Shown here one piece after another: positions 52,695 to 62,452 of a stretch of 64,000 nt of DNA. The notes beneath the pieces were generated by a model, which saw nothing but the letters and a program-made list of their open reading frames with translations, did no database searches and was not told the DNA's origin. The first letter of the stretch is position 1; each line of letters opens with the position of its first letter. The DNA lies in contig NZ_CP073063.1 of assembly GCF_022654015.1 (NCBI RefSeq), positions 2,935,501 through 2,999,500 of the forward strand, in the 5' to 3' direction. The position numbers and the translations under genes are program-made. The stretch is from Brevundimonas diminuta (GTDB taxonomy: Bacteria > Pseudomonadota > Alphaproteobacteria > Caulobacterales > Caulobacteraceae).

Positions 52695-54140
52695 ATGCCC
52701 GTCTCCCCCGCCTACCGCCCCGAACCGCGCTTCTTTGATTTGGGCGCGGACTATGCCGATGCGGTTCAGGCCGCGGATTTTCCGCAGACGATCGTGCGGT
52801 TTCGCAACGACCGCGCGGCGGCCGAGGTCGGGCTGGAGGGGCTGGGCGAGGCGGAGTGGATCGCCGCGTTCGGGCGGTTCGAGCCCCTGCCGGGTCAGCC
52901 CGGGCCGATCGCCATGCGCTATCACGGGCATCAGTTCCGGCATTACAATCCCGATCTGGGCGACGGGCGCGGGTTCCTGGCGGCGCAGATGCGCGCTCAA
53001 GCAACGAGCGACCGCGTCGCGAGTGATAACGCTCAAGGCCGTCTGCTCGACTTGGGCACCAAAGGCACCGGCCAGACGCCCTGGTCGCGTGGAGGCGATG
53101 GGCGGCTGACGCTGAAGGGCGGGGTGCGCGAGGTGCTGGCGGCGACGATGCTGGAGGCGCAAGGCGTCCCGACGAGCCGCGCCTTTTCGCTGATCGAGAC
53201 TGGCGAGGCGCTGGAGCGCGGGGACGAGCCGTCGCCGACCCGGTCGGCCGTTCTGGTGCGGCTGTCGCACAGCCATGTGCGGTTCGGGACATTCCAGCGC
53301 GCGGCCTATCTGGGGCGCAAGGACCAGATCGAGGCGCTGATCGAACACGTGCGCAGTCTGTATCACCCAAACGTGGCGGCCGGAGATGCGCCCGGTCTGC
53401 TGACCGCCATCGTCGAGGCCTCGGCGAAACTGACGGCGCGGTGGATCGCCGCCGGCTTCGTGCACGGGGTTCTGAACACCGACAATCTGAACGTCACGGG
53501 CGAGAGTTTCGACTACGGCCCCTGGCGGTTCCTGCCCGAATACGACCCGGCCTTCACCGCCGCCTATTTTGACCAGACGGGCCTTTACGCCTTCGCACGC
53601 CAGCCGGAGGCGGTGTTCTGGAACCTGACGCAGCTAGCCGGGTGCCTGAAACTGGTCGCCGAGGTCGAGCCGTTGACGGATGCACTGAACGGATTCGGTC
53701 CCGCCTATATCCGCGAACTGCGGGCCGCCTTCCTGATGCGGCTGGGCGTCCACAGCCTGGGCGAGGCGGCGGATCAGCGGCTGGTCGATACAACCCTGGC
53801 CCTGTTGCGGGACGGGGGAGCCGCCCTGAGGTGGGAGCCGCTGTTCTTCGACTGGTTCGGCGGCTTCGCCTCCTCGGCCCGCGCCCTGTCGGGACCGCGC
53901 GCGAAATCGTATCAGGGCGAGGCCTTCGACGCTTTCCGCTTTGCGTTGATGGAACACGAACCGGACCGGATCGAACGGCTGGAACATCCGATGTTCGCCG
54001 CGCGCGAACCGGAAGAGATGCTGATCGGCGAGGTCGAGGCGATCTGGGCCGCCATCGCCGACGCCGACGACTGGGCGCCCTTCCAGGCCAAGCTGGGCCG
54101 ACTGGAGGCGGCGCGTCTGGCCTGGGGCTTTACGGCCTGA
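52695..54140 (+). CDS. selO: Protein adenylyltransferase SelO (YdiU/UPF0061)
   Basis: SelO is a pseudokinase that transfers AMP to Ser, Thr or Tyr of redox proteins. The 481-residue protein has 'YHGHQFRHYNPDLGDGRGFLAAQ', 'LDLGTKGTGQTPWSRGGDGRLTLKGGVREVL', 'SAVLVRLSHSHVRFGTF', and the active-site region 'HGVLNTDNLNVTGESFDYGP'. The terminal Sec/Cys of some SelO proteins is absent. Between 'AAQMRAQ' and 'GRLLDLG' there are about a dozen extra residues encoded by an imperfect palindrome (about 52,993-53,036). Confidence 0.93.
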   Translation: MPVSPAYRPEPRFFDLGADYADAVQAADFPQTIVRFRNDRAAAEVGLEGLGEAEWIAAFGRFEPLPGQPGPIAMRYHGHQFRHYNPDLGDGRGFLAAQMRAQATSDRVASDNAQGRLLDLGTKGTGQTPWSRGGDGRLTLKGGVREVLAATMLEAQGVPTSRAFSLIETGEALERGDEPSPTRSAVLVRLSHSHVRFGTFQRAAYLGRKDQIEALIEHVRSLYHPNVAAGDAPGLLTAIVEASAKLTARWIAAGFVHGVLNTDNLNVTGESFDYGPWRFLPEYDPAFTAAYFDQTGLYAFARQPEAVFWNLTQLAGCLKLVAEVEPLTDALNGFGPAYIRELRAAFLMRLGVHSLGEAADQRLVDTTLALLRDGGAALRWEPLFFDWFGGFASSARALSGPRAKSYQGEAFDAFRFALMEHEPDRIERLEHPMFAAREPEEMLIGEVEAIWAAIADADDWAPFQAKLGRLEAARLAWGFTA

Positions 54141-54168
54141 CGCCGAACCTTACGAAAGCTTCATCTCG

Positions 54169-54216
54169 TTTATCAATAATGTACTTGCCCGTTTATCGAT
54201 AAATCCATATCGATAT
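54169..54216 (+). promoter_or_regulatory. Cluster of ATCGAT-type palindromes upstream of the DUF2975/XRE pair
   Basis: Three related sites lie in 48 bp: TTTATCAATAA (54169-54179), the perfect palindrome TTTATCGATAAA (54192-54203) and the perfect palindrome ATATCGATAT (54207-54216). They sit 48-95 bp ahead of the DUF2975 gene and are the likely operators of the XRE protein encoded in the same operon. Confidence 0.55.
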
Positions 54217-54263
54217 TCACCAAGGCGGTCGCGGAGGGCGACCCGAAGGGAAGGGCTTTCGAG

Positions 54264-54791
54264 ATGAAACTGATCGGCAAATATTCCGTCGCCAGCGCAC
54301 TTCGCTGGCTGCTGGGCTTCGTCAATGTGTTCGTGATGATCGGCGCCATCGCCACCATCCTCGTCTTCCTGTTCACCCTGATCGTGCCAAGCTTCGGCGC
54401 AGGCCTGATCGACGGGCTGAAGGGCGCGAGCGCCGATCCGAGCAACACCCTGCAATGGACCGGACGCCTGACCTTCCTCGGTGCGGCGATGGCCTGCGGC
54501 TTCACCTGGTGGATCATCAACCGACTGCGGCGCATCCTGCTGTCGGTCAATCAGGGCGACGCCTTCGAGTTCGCCAACGTCAAACGACTGCAAGGCGTGG
54601 GCCTGGGCCTGATCGGCATTCAGCTGACGGCGCTGCTGCTGGTCTTCGTCGCCCCGCAGAGCATCGGCCAGTCGCCGTCCGACTATGACTTCGACCTGGG
54701 GTCCTGGCTGGGCATTCTGGTGGTGTTCATCCTGGCCGAGGTGTTCCGGCAGGGGTCGGCCATGCGCGACGAACAGCTGACCACGGTCTGA
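54264..54791 (+). CDS. DUF2975 membrane protein
   Basis: The 175-residue protein has four predicted transmembrane helices (about 15-43, 70-90, 112-132, 146-166). The DUF2975 loop 'WIINRLRRILLSVNQGDAFEFANVKRLQGVG' lies between the second and third. The family commonly pairs with a small Cro/C1 regulator, as in Bacillus YoaS-YozG; here that regulator starts 12 bp downstream. The role is unknown. Confidence 0.9.
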   Translation: MKLIGKYSVASALRWLLGFVNVFVMIGAIATILVFLFTLIVPSFGAGLIDGLKGASADPSNTLQWTGRLTFLGAAMACGFTWWIINRLRRILLSVNQGDAFEFANVKRLQGVGLGLIGIQLTALLLVFVAPQSIGQSPSDYDFDLGSWLGILVVFILAEVFRQGSAMRDEQLTTV

Positions 54792-54803
54792 GGGGCGCGC
54801 ACC

Positions 54804-55022
54804 ATGATCATGATCCAACTGGACCGGCTGCTGCTCGAACGCCGGATGTCCCTGACCGAACTGTCCGACCGCGTCGGCGTCACCCTGGCCAATCTGTCCA
54901 TCCTGAAGACCGGCAAGGCCCGCGCGGTGCGCTTCTCGACCCTGGACGCCCTGTGCCGCGAACTGGACTGCCAGCCCGGCGACCTGATCGTGCAAACGCC
55001 GGGGCCGCAGCCGGAGGGCTGA
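54804..55022 (+). CDS. Small XRE/Cro-C1 regulator (YozG-like)
   Basis: The 72-residue protein consists of one HTH ('LLLERRMSLTELSDRVGVTLANLSILKTGKARAVRFSTLDALCRELDCQPGDLI'). It is the typical partner of DUF2975 proteins and lies 12 bp downstream of that gene. Its last codons and stop are within the first unit of a 7-bp tandem repeat. Confidence 0.92.
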   Translation: MIMIQLDRLLLERRMSLTELSDRVGVTLANLSILKTGKARAVRFSTLDALCRELDCQPGDLIVQTPGPQPEG

Positions 55023-55055
55023 GGGCTGAGGGCTGAGGGCTGAGGGCTGAGGGCG
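55014..55055 (+). repeat. GAGGGCT heptamer tandem repeat (five full units plus a variant)
   Basis: Units begin at 55014, 55021, 55028, 55035, 55042 and 55049 (the last is GAGGGCG). The XRE stop codon falls at the end of the first unit, so copy-number change would not alter the protein. Confidence 0.9.
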
Positions 55056-55120
55056 AAAGCGATGCGAGAACCCAGGCGGGGCGGACGAAATCCGCTCCGC
55101 CCTTCCGTTCGTAACAGAAA

Positions 55121-55163
55121 GTCATCAATCGATGTCATCAGCTGATGTCATCGCATGATGACA
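55121..55163 (+). promoter_or_regulatory. Iterated GATGTCATC sites upstream of the DoxX gene
   Basis: GTCATC (55121), GATGTCATC (55131-55139), GATGTCATC (55144-55152) and GATGACA (55157-55163) are spaced 13 bp apart over the last three. The near-palindromic units about 85 bp before the DoxX start look like cooperative repressor sites. No regulator is assigned. Confidence 0.45.
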
Positions 55164-55247
55164 AAGATCGAAAGCGCCGCTATATGATCTTCAGCGAGCG
55201 GCCCTTTCGACCGAATCGCGACCGTTACGAAATCAGGCTCCTCCCCG

Positions 55248-55664
55248 ATGACCACCTCCACCCTGACATCCGCCGCCGCGCGCAGCCGCACCGCCTACGC
55301 CAACATCGCCCTGTGGACGCTGCAGGGCTGGGTCGCGATGTTCTTCATCGCCGCCGGCTACGCCAAGCTGACCGAGCCGATGACCAACCTGATCAATCTG
55401 ATGGGCTGGCCCGCCGTCGCGCCCGAAAACATGGTGCGCGGACTGGGCGTGGTCGAGATTGTCCTGGCCATGGGCGTGTTGAGCCCGCTGATCTCGTGGC
55501 GGGTGGGTCGCCCCCTGCTGGTGACGGCGGCGGTCGGCCTGATCGTCATGGAAGCGACCATGATGACGATCCACGCGCTGAGCCAGGACTTCGGCCTGGC
55601 GGCGGTCAACGCCGTCCTGCTGGCCATCACCGTCCCGGTGCTGCTGGGCCGCCGTAAGGCCTGA
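55248..55664 (+). CDS. DoxX-family membrane protein
   Basis: The 138-residue protein has four transmembrane helices and the family opening 'WTLQGWVAMFFIAAGYAKLTEPM', with the polar 'GYAKL' in helix 1. The rest reads 'GLGVVEIVLAMGVL', 'VGLIVMEATMMTIHAL' and 'AVNAVLLAITVPVLLG'. DoxX/DoxD-like proteins are linked to quinone or thiol redox in the membrane, but most are uncharacterised. It is followed by a clear terminator. Confidence 0.88.
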   Translation: MTTSTLTSAAARSRTAYANIALWTLQGWVAMFFIAAGYAKLTEPMTNLINLMGWPAVAPENMVRGLGVVEIVLAMGVLSPLISWRVGRPLLVTAAVGLIVMEATMMTIHALSQDFGLAAVNAVLLAITVPVLLGRRKA

Positions 55665-55717
55665 CTGAAAAAGATCGAACGCCGGACCCCTCTCCCCCCC
55701 TGCAGTCCGGCGTTTGC

Positions 55718-55750
55718 GCCCGGAGCTTCCCCCCAGGCTCCGGGCTTTTT
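55718..55750 (+). terminator. Rho-independent terminator after the DoxX gene
   Basis: The 9-bp stem GCCCGGAGC/GCTCCGGGC with a 10-nt loop is directly followed by TTTTT. Confidence 0.92.
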
Positions 55751-55785
55751 CATGCCTGATCGTCGGGAAAGGCGAAAAGCTTACC

Positions 55786-55826
55786 CTTACGTGCGCGTAA
55801 GCCTCTTCCCTTTACGCGCACGTCAA
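55786..55826 (+). promoter_or_regulatory. Two ACGTGCGCGTAA-type sites in front of the MerR gene
   Basis: CTTACGTGCGCGTAAG (55786-55801) is nearly palindromic. Its core recurs inverted at 55811-55826 (TTTACGCGCACGTCAA). The sites end 14 bp before the MerR start, as expected for autoregulation by a LiuR/PsrA-type fatty-acid regulator. Confidence 0.6.
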
Positions 55827-55839
55827 GTTATGAAGGCGT

Positions 55840-56322
55840 ATGGCCACCGCCGACGACCACCGCACCTATTCCATTCGCCAGCTGTGCCGCGAGTTCGGCG
55901 CCACGGCGCGCGCCCTGCGATTCTATGAGGACAAGGGCCTGCTGACGCCCGCGCGAAAGGGCCAGACCCGCGTCTATGACGCTCGCGACCGCGCCCGGCT
56001 GAAACTGATCCTGAGGGGCCGCCGCATCGGCTTCACCCTTCAGGAGATCCAGGACATGATGGACCTCTATGATCAGAAGGATCACAACGTCCATCAGATG
56101 GCCGTGGCCCTGGTGCGGCACCGCGCCCAGATCGTGGCGCTGAAGCAGCAGTTGGAAGATATCGAAGGCGCCATCGAGACGGCCGAACAGGCCTGCGCCT
56201 GGATGGAATCCAAACTGTCCGAACACCGCCCCGACCTGCTGCCGGGCGCCGAAGACTATGAGAAGCTGCTGCGCGCGCGTCTCAACCACGACCACCACCA
56301 CCCCTTCAAAGCAAGAGCGTAA
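55840..56322 (+). CDS. MerR-family regulator of acyl-CoA catabolism (LiuR-like)
   Basis: The 160-residue protein has a MerR HTH ('YSIRQLCREFGATARALRFYEDKGLLTPARKGQTRVYDARDRARLKLILRGRRIGFTLQEIQDMMDLYD'). A long coiled-coil dimerisation helix follows (about 85-135), then a His-rich tail ('NHDHHHPF'). There are no metal-binding Cys. It lies 3 bp upstream of the first acyl-CoA dehydrogenase gene. MerR regulators in this setting control branched-chain or fatty-acid degradation genes, so that role is inferred. Confidence 0.88.
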   Translation: MATADDHRTYSIRQLCREFGATARALRFYEDKGLLTPARKGQTRVYDARDRARLKLILRGRRIGFTLQEIQDMMDLYDQKDHNVHQMAVALVRHRAQIVALKQQLEDIEGAIETAEQACAWMESKLSEHRPDLLPGAEDYEKLLRARLNHDHHHPFKARA

Positions 56323-56325
56323 TCC

Positions 56326-58110
<1,785 letters not shown>

Positions 58111-58128
58111 TCTCAGACTGATGACGAA

Positions 58129-58157
58129 ACGGGTCGGCGATCTCGCCGGCCCGTTTT
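58129..58157 (+). terminator. Hairpin terminator between the two acyl-CoA dehydrogenase genes
   Basis: An 11-bp stem with one G-T pair (58129-58139 with 58144-58154) is followed by TTTT. It suggests the second dehydrogenase has its own promoter or is expressed by read-through. Confidence 0.85.
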
Positions 58158-58205
58158 CTTACCGACCAGACGGGCAAAAGCCCGCGAACCTCAGGGACGA
58201 AACCG

Positions 58206-59369
58206 ATGAACGTGCTGGGCAGCCCCGATCCCGATTTCATGCGTGAAGAAGAGATCACCCTCTTCTCCGACAGCGTCGGCAAATGGATCGACGAGCACGC
58301 GCCGCTCGAGAGGGTCCAGCAGTGGATCGCTGATTCCTCTGTGCCGCGCCAGCTGTGGAACGACGCAGGCGAGGCGGGCCTGCTGGGTCTGTCGCTGCCG
58401 GAAGAGGACGGCGGCTTCGGCGGCGACTATCGGCACGAGGTCGTCTTGATGCGTCAGCTGGGCTGGAAGGGCGCGGACCACTTCGGCATTTCGCTGCACA
58501 ATGCGATCGTCATGCCCTACATCTGGCATTACGGCACCGAGGAACAGAAGCAGCGCTGGCTGCCACGCCTGCAATCGGGCGAACTGGTCGGCGCCATCGC
58601 CATGACCGAACCGGGCGCCGGCTCGGACCTGCAAGGCGTCAAGACCACGGCGGTCAAGTCGGGCAACGGCTATGTCGTCAACGGCTCCAAGACCTTCATC
58701 ACCAATGGCCAGCTGGCCAACTTCCTGATCGTGGTCGCCAAGACCGATCCGGCCGAGGGCGCCAAGGGCACCTCGCTGATCGTGGTCGAGACCGATGGCG
58801 CGGAAGGGTTCGAACGCGGTCGCAACCTGCACAAGATCGGCATGGAGGCCAACGACACCTCCGAACTGTTCTTCAACGACGTGAAGGTCCCCGGCGACAA
58901 CATCATCGGCGGGACCGAAGGCCAGGGCTTCGTCCAGCTGATGCAGCAGTTGCCCCAGGAGCGGCTGAACATCGCCGTCCAGGGCGTCGCCGCCGCCGAG
59001 CGCGGGCTTGAGGCGACGCTGGCCTACGTCAAGGAGCGCAAGGCGTTCGGCAAACGCGTCATCGACTTCCAGAACACCCAGTTCAAGCTCGCCGAGGTCA
59101 AGACCAAGCTGACTGTCGCCAAGGTCTTCACCGACCACTGCATCGGCCTGCATCTGCAGGGCAAGCTCGACGCCGCCACCGCCTCCATGGCCAAATACTG
59201 GGTCACCGACATCCAGGGCGAGACCATCGATGAGATGCTCCAGCTCCACGGCGGCTATGGCTATATGAACGAATATCCGATCGCCCAGCTGTACAAGGAC
59301 GCCCGCGTCCAGCGCATCTATGGCGGCACCAATGAGATCATGAAGCTGCTGATCGCGCGGACGCTGTAA
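58206..59369 (+). CDS. Acyl-CoA dehydrogenase
   Basis: The 387-residue standard-length ACAD has 'GAIAMTEPGAGSDLQGVKTTAVKSGNGYVVNGSKTFITNG', 'FNDVKVPGDNIIGGTEGQGF', 'RKAFGKRVIDFQNTQFKLAE', 'LQLHGGYGYMNEYPIAQLYKDARVQRIYGGTNEI'. The C-terminal motif has Gly in place of the Glu used as base in medium-chain enzymes. The base is therefore probably the alternative Glu near residue 250, as in long-chain and isovaleryl enzymes. Confidence 0.94.
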   Translation: MNVLGSPDPDFMREEEITLFSDSVGKWIDEHAPLERVQQWIADSSVPRQLWNDAGEAGLLGLSLPEEDGGFGGDYRHEVVLMRQLGWKGADHFGISLHNAIVMPYIWHYGTEEQKQRWLPRLQSGELVGAIAMTEPGAGSDLQGVKTTAVKSGNGYVVNGSKTFITNGQLANFLIVVAKTDPAEGAKGTSLIVVETDGAEGFERGRNLHKIGMEANDTSELFFNDVKVPGDNIIGGTEGQGFVQLMQQLPQERLNIAVQGVAAAERGLEATLAYVKERKAFGKRVIDFQNTQFKLAEVKTKLTVAKVFTDHCIGLHLQGKLDAATASMAKYWVTDIQGETIDEMLQLHGGYGYMNEYPIAQLYKDARVQRIYGGTNEIMKLLIARTL

Positions 59370-59455
59370 GGATATCGATCCGTCCCTTGTGATCCAGGGC
59401 TTTCACTTCGCTGCGGTCGGGATGACAAGCGGTTTGCGTCAGGTCATGTAGGGGC

Positions 59456-60175
59456 ATGATCCGCCTTTACGTCACATCGCCGCTCGCCGCGGCCGCTCCC
59501 GTCGCGCCCACGCTGGACCAGTCGCGCTATCTGACCCAGGTCATGCGTCTGAAGCCGGGAGACGATCTGCTGGTGTTCAACGGGCGCGACGGGGAGTGGC
59601 GCTGCACGGTCGCGGAAGTGCTGAAGAAGGGCGTGATCCTGCGCGCCGAGGAACAGGTGCGACCCCAGACCTTCGGTCCCGACCTGGAACTTATCGTGGC
59701 GGTGGTGAAGAAGGCGCGGGTCGAGACCATCGTGGAGAAGGCCGCCGAACTGGGCGCGCGCCGGGTGCGGCTGGTCCTGACGAAACGCACCAACGCCGAC
59801 CGCATCCGCCTGGACCGGCTGGACGCCATCGCCGAGGAGGCCGCCGAACAGACCGGGCGGATGGACGTGCCCGTGGTCGATGATCCGATCAAGCTGGACG
59901 CCCTGCTGGACGGCTGGGAGATCGGACGCCGGCTGATGTTCTGCGACGAGACGGGCGGGGCGCCCGCCGTCTCGTCGCTGCGCGACGCGGGCGAAGGCCC
60001 CTGGTCCATCCTGATCGGGCCGGAGGGTGGGTTCTCGCCGGAAGAGGGCGAGCGGCTGCGGTCCCTGCCCTTCACCACCGCCGTGTCTCTGGGCCCGCGC
60101 ATCCTGCGCGCCGACACCGCCGCCATCGCCGCCATGACCCTGTGGCAGGCGGCCGTCGGTGATTGGGCGCGATAG
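59456..60175 (+). CDS. rsmE: 16S rRNA (uracil(1498)-N(3))-methyltransferase
   Basis: The enzyme methylates U1498 of 16S rRNA using SAM. The 239-residue SPOUT protein has an N-terminal PUA-like region ('QSRYLTQVMRLKPGDDLLVFNGRDGEWRC'), then 'KKARVETIVEKAAELGARRVRLVLTKRTN' and 'AEEAAEQTGRMDVPVV'. The SAM knot reads 'SILIGPEGGFSPEEGERLRSLPFTTAVSLGPRILRADTAAIAAM'. gshA follows after 69 bp, possibly on the same transcript. Confidence 0.96.
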   Translation: MIRLYVTSPLAAAAPVAPTLDQSRYLTQVMRLKPGDDLLVFNGRDGEWRCTVAEVLKKGVILRAEEQVRPQTFGPDLELIVAVVKKARVETIVEKAAELGARRVRLVLTKRTNADRIRLDRLDAIAEEAAEQTGRMDVPVVDDPIKLDALLDGWEIGRRLMFCDETGGAPAVSSLRDAGEGPWSILIGPEGGFSPEEGERLRSLPFTTAVSLGPRILRADTAAIAAMTLWQAAVGDWAR

Positions 60176-60244
60176 AATACTCTGCTCGCCCCCTTGAGGA
60201 ACTTGGCTTTAGCCGCCATCTAGCCGCGACAGCAGGGGTTACAG

Positions 60245-61606
60245 ATGGCCGAGAACGCGCCGCTTTCCAGAGACGCTCTGATCGAGGCCATGTCCAAGGG
60301 GATCAAGCCCAAGGACCAGTGGCGCATCGGCGCCGAGCACGAGAAGTTCGGCTTCGACAAGACCACCCTGGCGCGCCCCGCCTATGACGGCCCGAACGGC
60401 ATCAAGGCCATGCTGGAGGGGCTGCAACGCTTCGGCTGGTCGCCCGTCGAGGAAAACGGCTTCCTGATCGGACTGGAGCGCAGGAACAGCGAAGGCTTTG
60501 TCGCCTCCGTCAGCCTGGAGCCGGGCGGTCAGTTCGAGCTGTCCGGTGCGCCGCTTCTGACCATCCACGACATCTGCAACGAGACCGGCCAGCATCTGAT
60601 GGAGGTCAAGCAGGTCGCCGACCAGATCGGCGTCGGCTTCCTGGGCGCCGGCTTCGACCCGCTGTGGACGCGCGAACAGGTGCCGGTCATGCCCAAGGGC
60701 CGCTACGACATCATGCGCGCCTATATGCCCAAGGTCGGGACCCTGGGCCTGGACATGATGCTGCGCACCTGCACCATCCAGGCCAACCTCGACTTCGATT
60801 CAGAAGCCGACATGGTGATGAAGTTCCGCACCTCCCTGGCGCTGCAACCCATCGCCACCGCCCTGTTCGCCTGTTCGCCCTTCACCGAGGGCCGCCCCAA
60901 CGGCTTCCTGTCGGCCCGGGCCAACGTCTGGACCGACACCGACGCCGACCGCACGGGCATGCTGGGCTTCGTGTTCGAAGACGGGTTCGGCTTCGAGCGC
61001 TACGCCGACTATGCGCTGGACACGCCGATGTATTTCGCCAAGCGCGACGGCCGTTATATCGACGCCTCGGGCCAGTCGTTCCGCGATTTCCAGGCCGGCA
61101 AACTGCCCGCCCTGCCCGGTCAATATCCGACCCTGAAGGATTGGAACGACCACCTGACCACCCTCTTCCCAGAGGTGCGGCTGAAGGCCTATCTGGAAAT
61201 GCGCGGCGCCGACGGCGGACCGTGGAGCCGGATTTGCGCCCTGCCCGCCCTGTGGGCCGGGGTTCTGTATGACGCCCCGTCGCTGGCCGCCGCCTGGGAC
61301 CTGGTCAAGGACTGGGACATCGCCGACCACGAACGCCTGCGCCGCGACGTGACCCGGCTGGGTCTGAAGGCCGAGGTGGCGGGCCGGTCGGTGCGCGACA
61401 TCGCCGTCGACCTGGTGAACATCGCCAAACAGGGGCTGAAGAACCGCGCCAAATTCTCGGGCGGCATGGTGGACGAGCGCGGCTATCTGTCGGAACTGGA
61501 AGACATCGCCGACAGCGGCGTCACCCCCGCCGAACGCCTGTTGGACCTGTATCACGGCGCCTGGCAGGGCGACGTGAAGCGCATCTACGCCGACTTCGCC
61601 TACTAG
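60245..61606 (+). CDS. gshA: Glutamate-cysteine ligase, plant/alphaproteobacterial type
   Basis: The enzyme makes gamma-glutamylcysteine, the first step of glutathione synthesis. The 453-residue protein has 'WRIGAEHEKFGFDK', 'ASVSLEPGGQFELSGAPL', 'GRYDIMRAYMPKVGTLGLDMMLRTCTIQANLDF', 'TDADRTGMLGFVF' and 'LKAYLEMRGADGGPW', all of the class shared by plants and alphaproteobacteria. Glutathione made here would feed the FrmA/FghA pathway and Grx4 seen elsewhere in the window. Its end overlaps a convergent gene by 4 bp. Confidence 0.97.
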   Translation: MAENAPLSRDALIEAMSKGIKPKDQWRIGAEHEKFGFDKTTLARPAYDGPNGIKAMLEGLQRFGWSPVEENGFLIGLERRNSEGFVASVSLEPGGQFELSGAPLLTIHDICNETGQHLMEVKQVADQIGVGFLGAGFDPLWTREQVPVMPKGRYDIMRAYMPKVGTLGLDMMLRTCTIQANLDFDSEADMVMKFRTSLALQPIATALFACSPFTEGRPNGFLSARANVWTDTDADRTGMLGFVFEDGFGFERYADYALDTPMYFAKRDGRYIDASGQSFRDFQAGKLPALPGQYPTLKDWNDHLTTLFPEVRLKAYLEMRGADGGPWSRICALPALWAGVLYDAPSLAAAWDLVKDWDIADHERLRRDVTRLGLKAEVAGRSVRDIAVDLVNIAKQGLKNRAKFSGGMVDERGYLSELEDIADSGVTPAERLLDLYHGAWQGDVKRIYADFAY

Positions 61607-62340
61607 GGCGTGGTGTAGTCCGAGCAATCGGGCAGCGGGCTGTCCGGCCGGTATTCATCGGCCTTGGGGTCAAAGGTGAAACGGCGAGTAAAGCTGCATT
61701 TCGGATCGCGTGCGGTGACCAAGTCGGCGGGCTTCAGCGGCGGCTTCTCCAACGAATCCTCGGATCGCGAGGTGCAGCGCGGATAAGCCGTCGCCGTCGT
61801 CTCATAGGTCAGGACCGGCATCGCATCCGCCGGGTCGTTCGCAGTCAGGGTCGCAGCGAAACTGTATTCGTCATGACAGGCGCCGGCGCGCTGGGTCATG
61901 TCCTCCTCGCTGAAACAGGCACGGATCATCAGCGAACCCTGGATCGGCACGGTCAGCACCGGCGCGGCGCCGGCCTCGCCGTCGGCATCCAGCCGATAGA
62001 GCCGCAACTCGGTCGCCTGCCCCCCGCCGCCGGAATACATGCTGCGGCTCTCCCTCTCGATCCCGGCCAGAAACCCGCCGTCCGCCAGCCGGATCAGGCC
62101 ATTCCAGGGCTTGTAAATCTCGACCTCGCCCGACGCCTCTTGCGACGTGGCCGGCAGGGCGTCGGGCGCACGGATGACTGGGGTAAAGACCGGCTCACCG
62201 TCACGCGTCTGCTGCGTCAGACCGACGCACAGGGCCCCGTCGGCCGTGCAGGCGCGATCCTCGGCCAGGGTCAGGGATTCGATTCCGCCCCCTGATGGCG
62301 AGGATTGCAGCATGGCGATCGCGGCGAGGAGCAAGATCAT
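61603..62340 (-). CDS. Hypothetical exported protein
   Basis: The 245-residue protein has a short signal-like N-terminus ('MILLLAAIAMLQSS'). The body is beta-rich and has several cysteines ('DRACTADGALCVGL', 'MIRACFSEED', 'GACHDEYSF', 'YPRCTSRSED', 'DPKCSFTRRF', 'LPDCSDYTTP'), a pattern of disulfide-bonded periplasmic proteins. I do not recognise the family. It is convergent with gshA (4-bp overlap) and divergent from the kinase. Confidence 0.65.
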   Translation of the reverse strand: MILLLAAIAMLQSSPSGGGIESLTLAEDRACTADGALCVGLTQQTRDGEPVFTPVIRAPDALPATSQEASGEVEIYKPWNGLIRLADGGFLAGIERESRSMYSGGGGQATELRLYRLDADGEAGAAPVLTVPIQGSLMIRACFSEEDMTQRAGACHDEYSFAATLTANDPADAMPVLTYETTATAYPRCTSRSEDSLEKPPLKPADLVTARDPKCSFTRRFTFDPKADEYRPDSPLPDCSDYTTP

Positions 62341-62452
62341 GCGCCGACCCTAGCCCAGACGGCGCACGACGCCATCGGCTCTTTTCGACCCGCTGCAAAG
62401 GCGAGCTTAACCGATGCGCCGTAACATGGGTTTGAGTTCGAGAGAGTGCGCC

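Noticed and set aside
55014-55055. Phase variation of the XRE regulator by the GAGGGCT repeat
   Set aside because: The stop codon is already in the first repeat unit, so changing unit number would not change the protein.
59370-59455. Possible small RNA or REP-like element between the acyl-CoA dehydrogenase and rsmE
   Set aside because: A 'CTTCGCTGCGGTCGGGATGA'-type phrase is present, but with one copy and no clear hairpin I cannot support a call.
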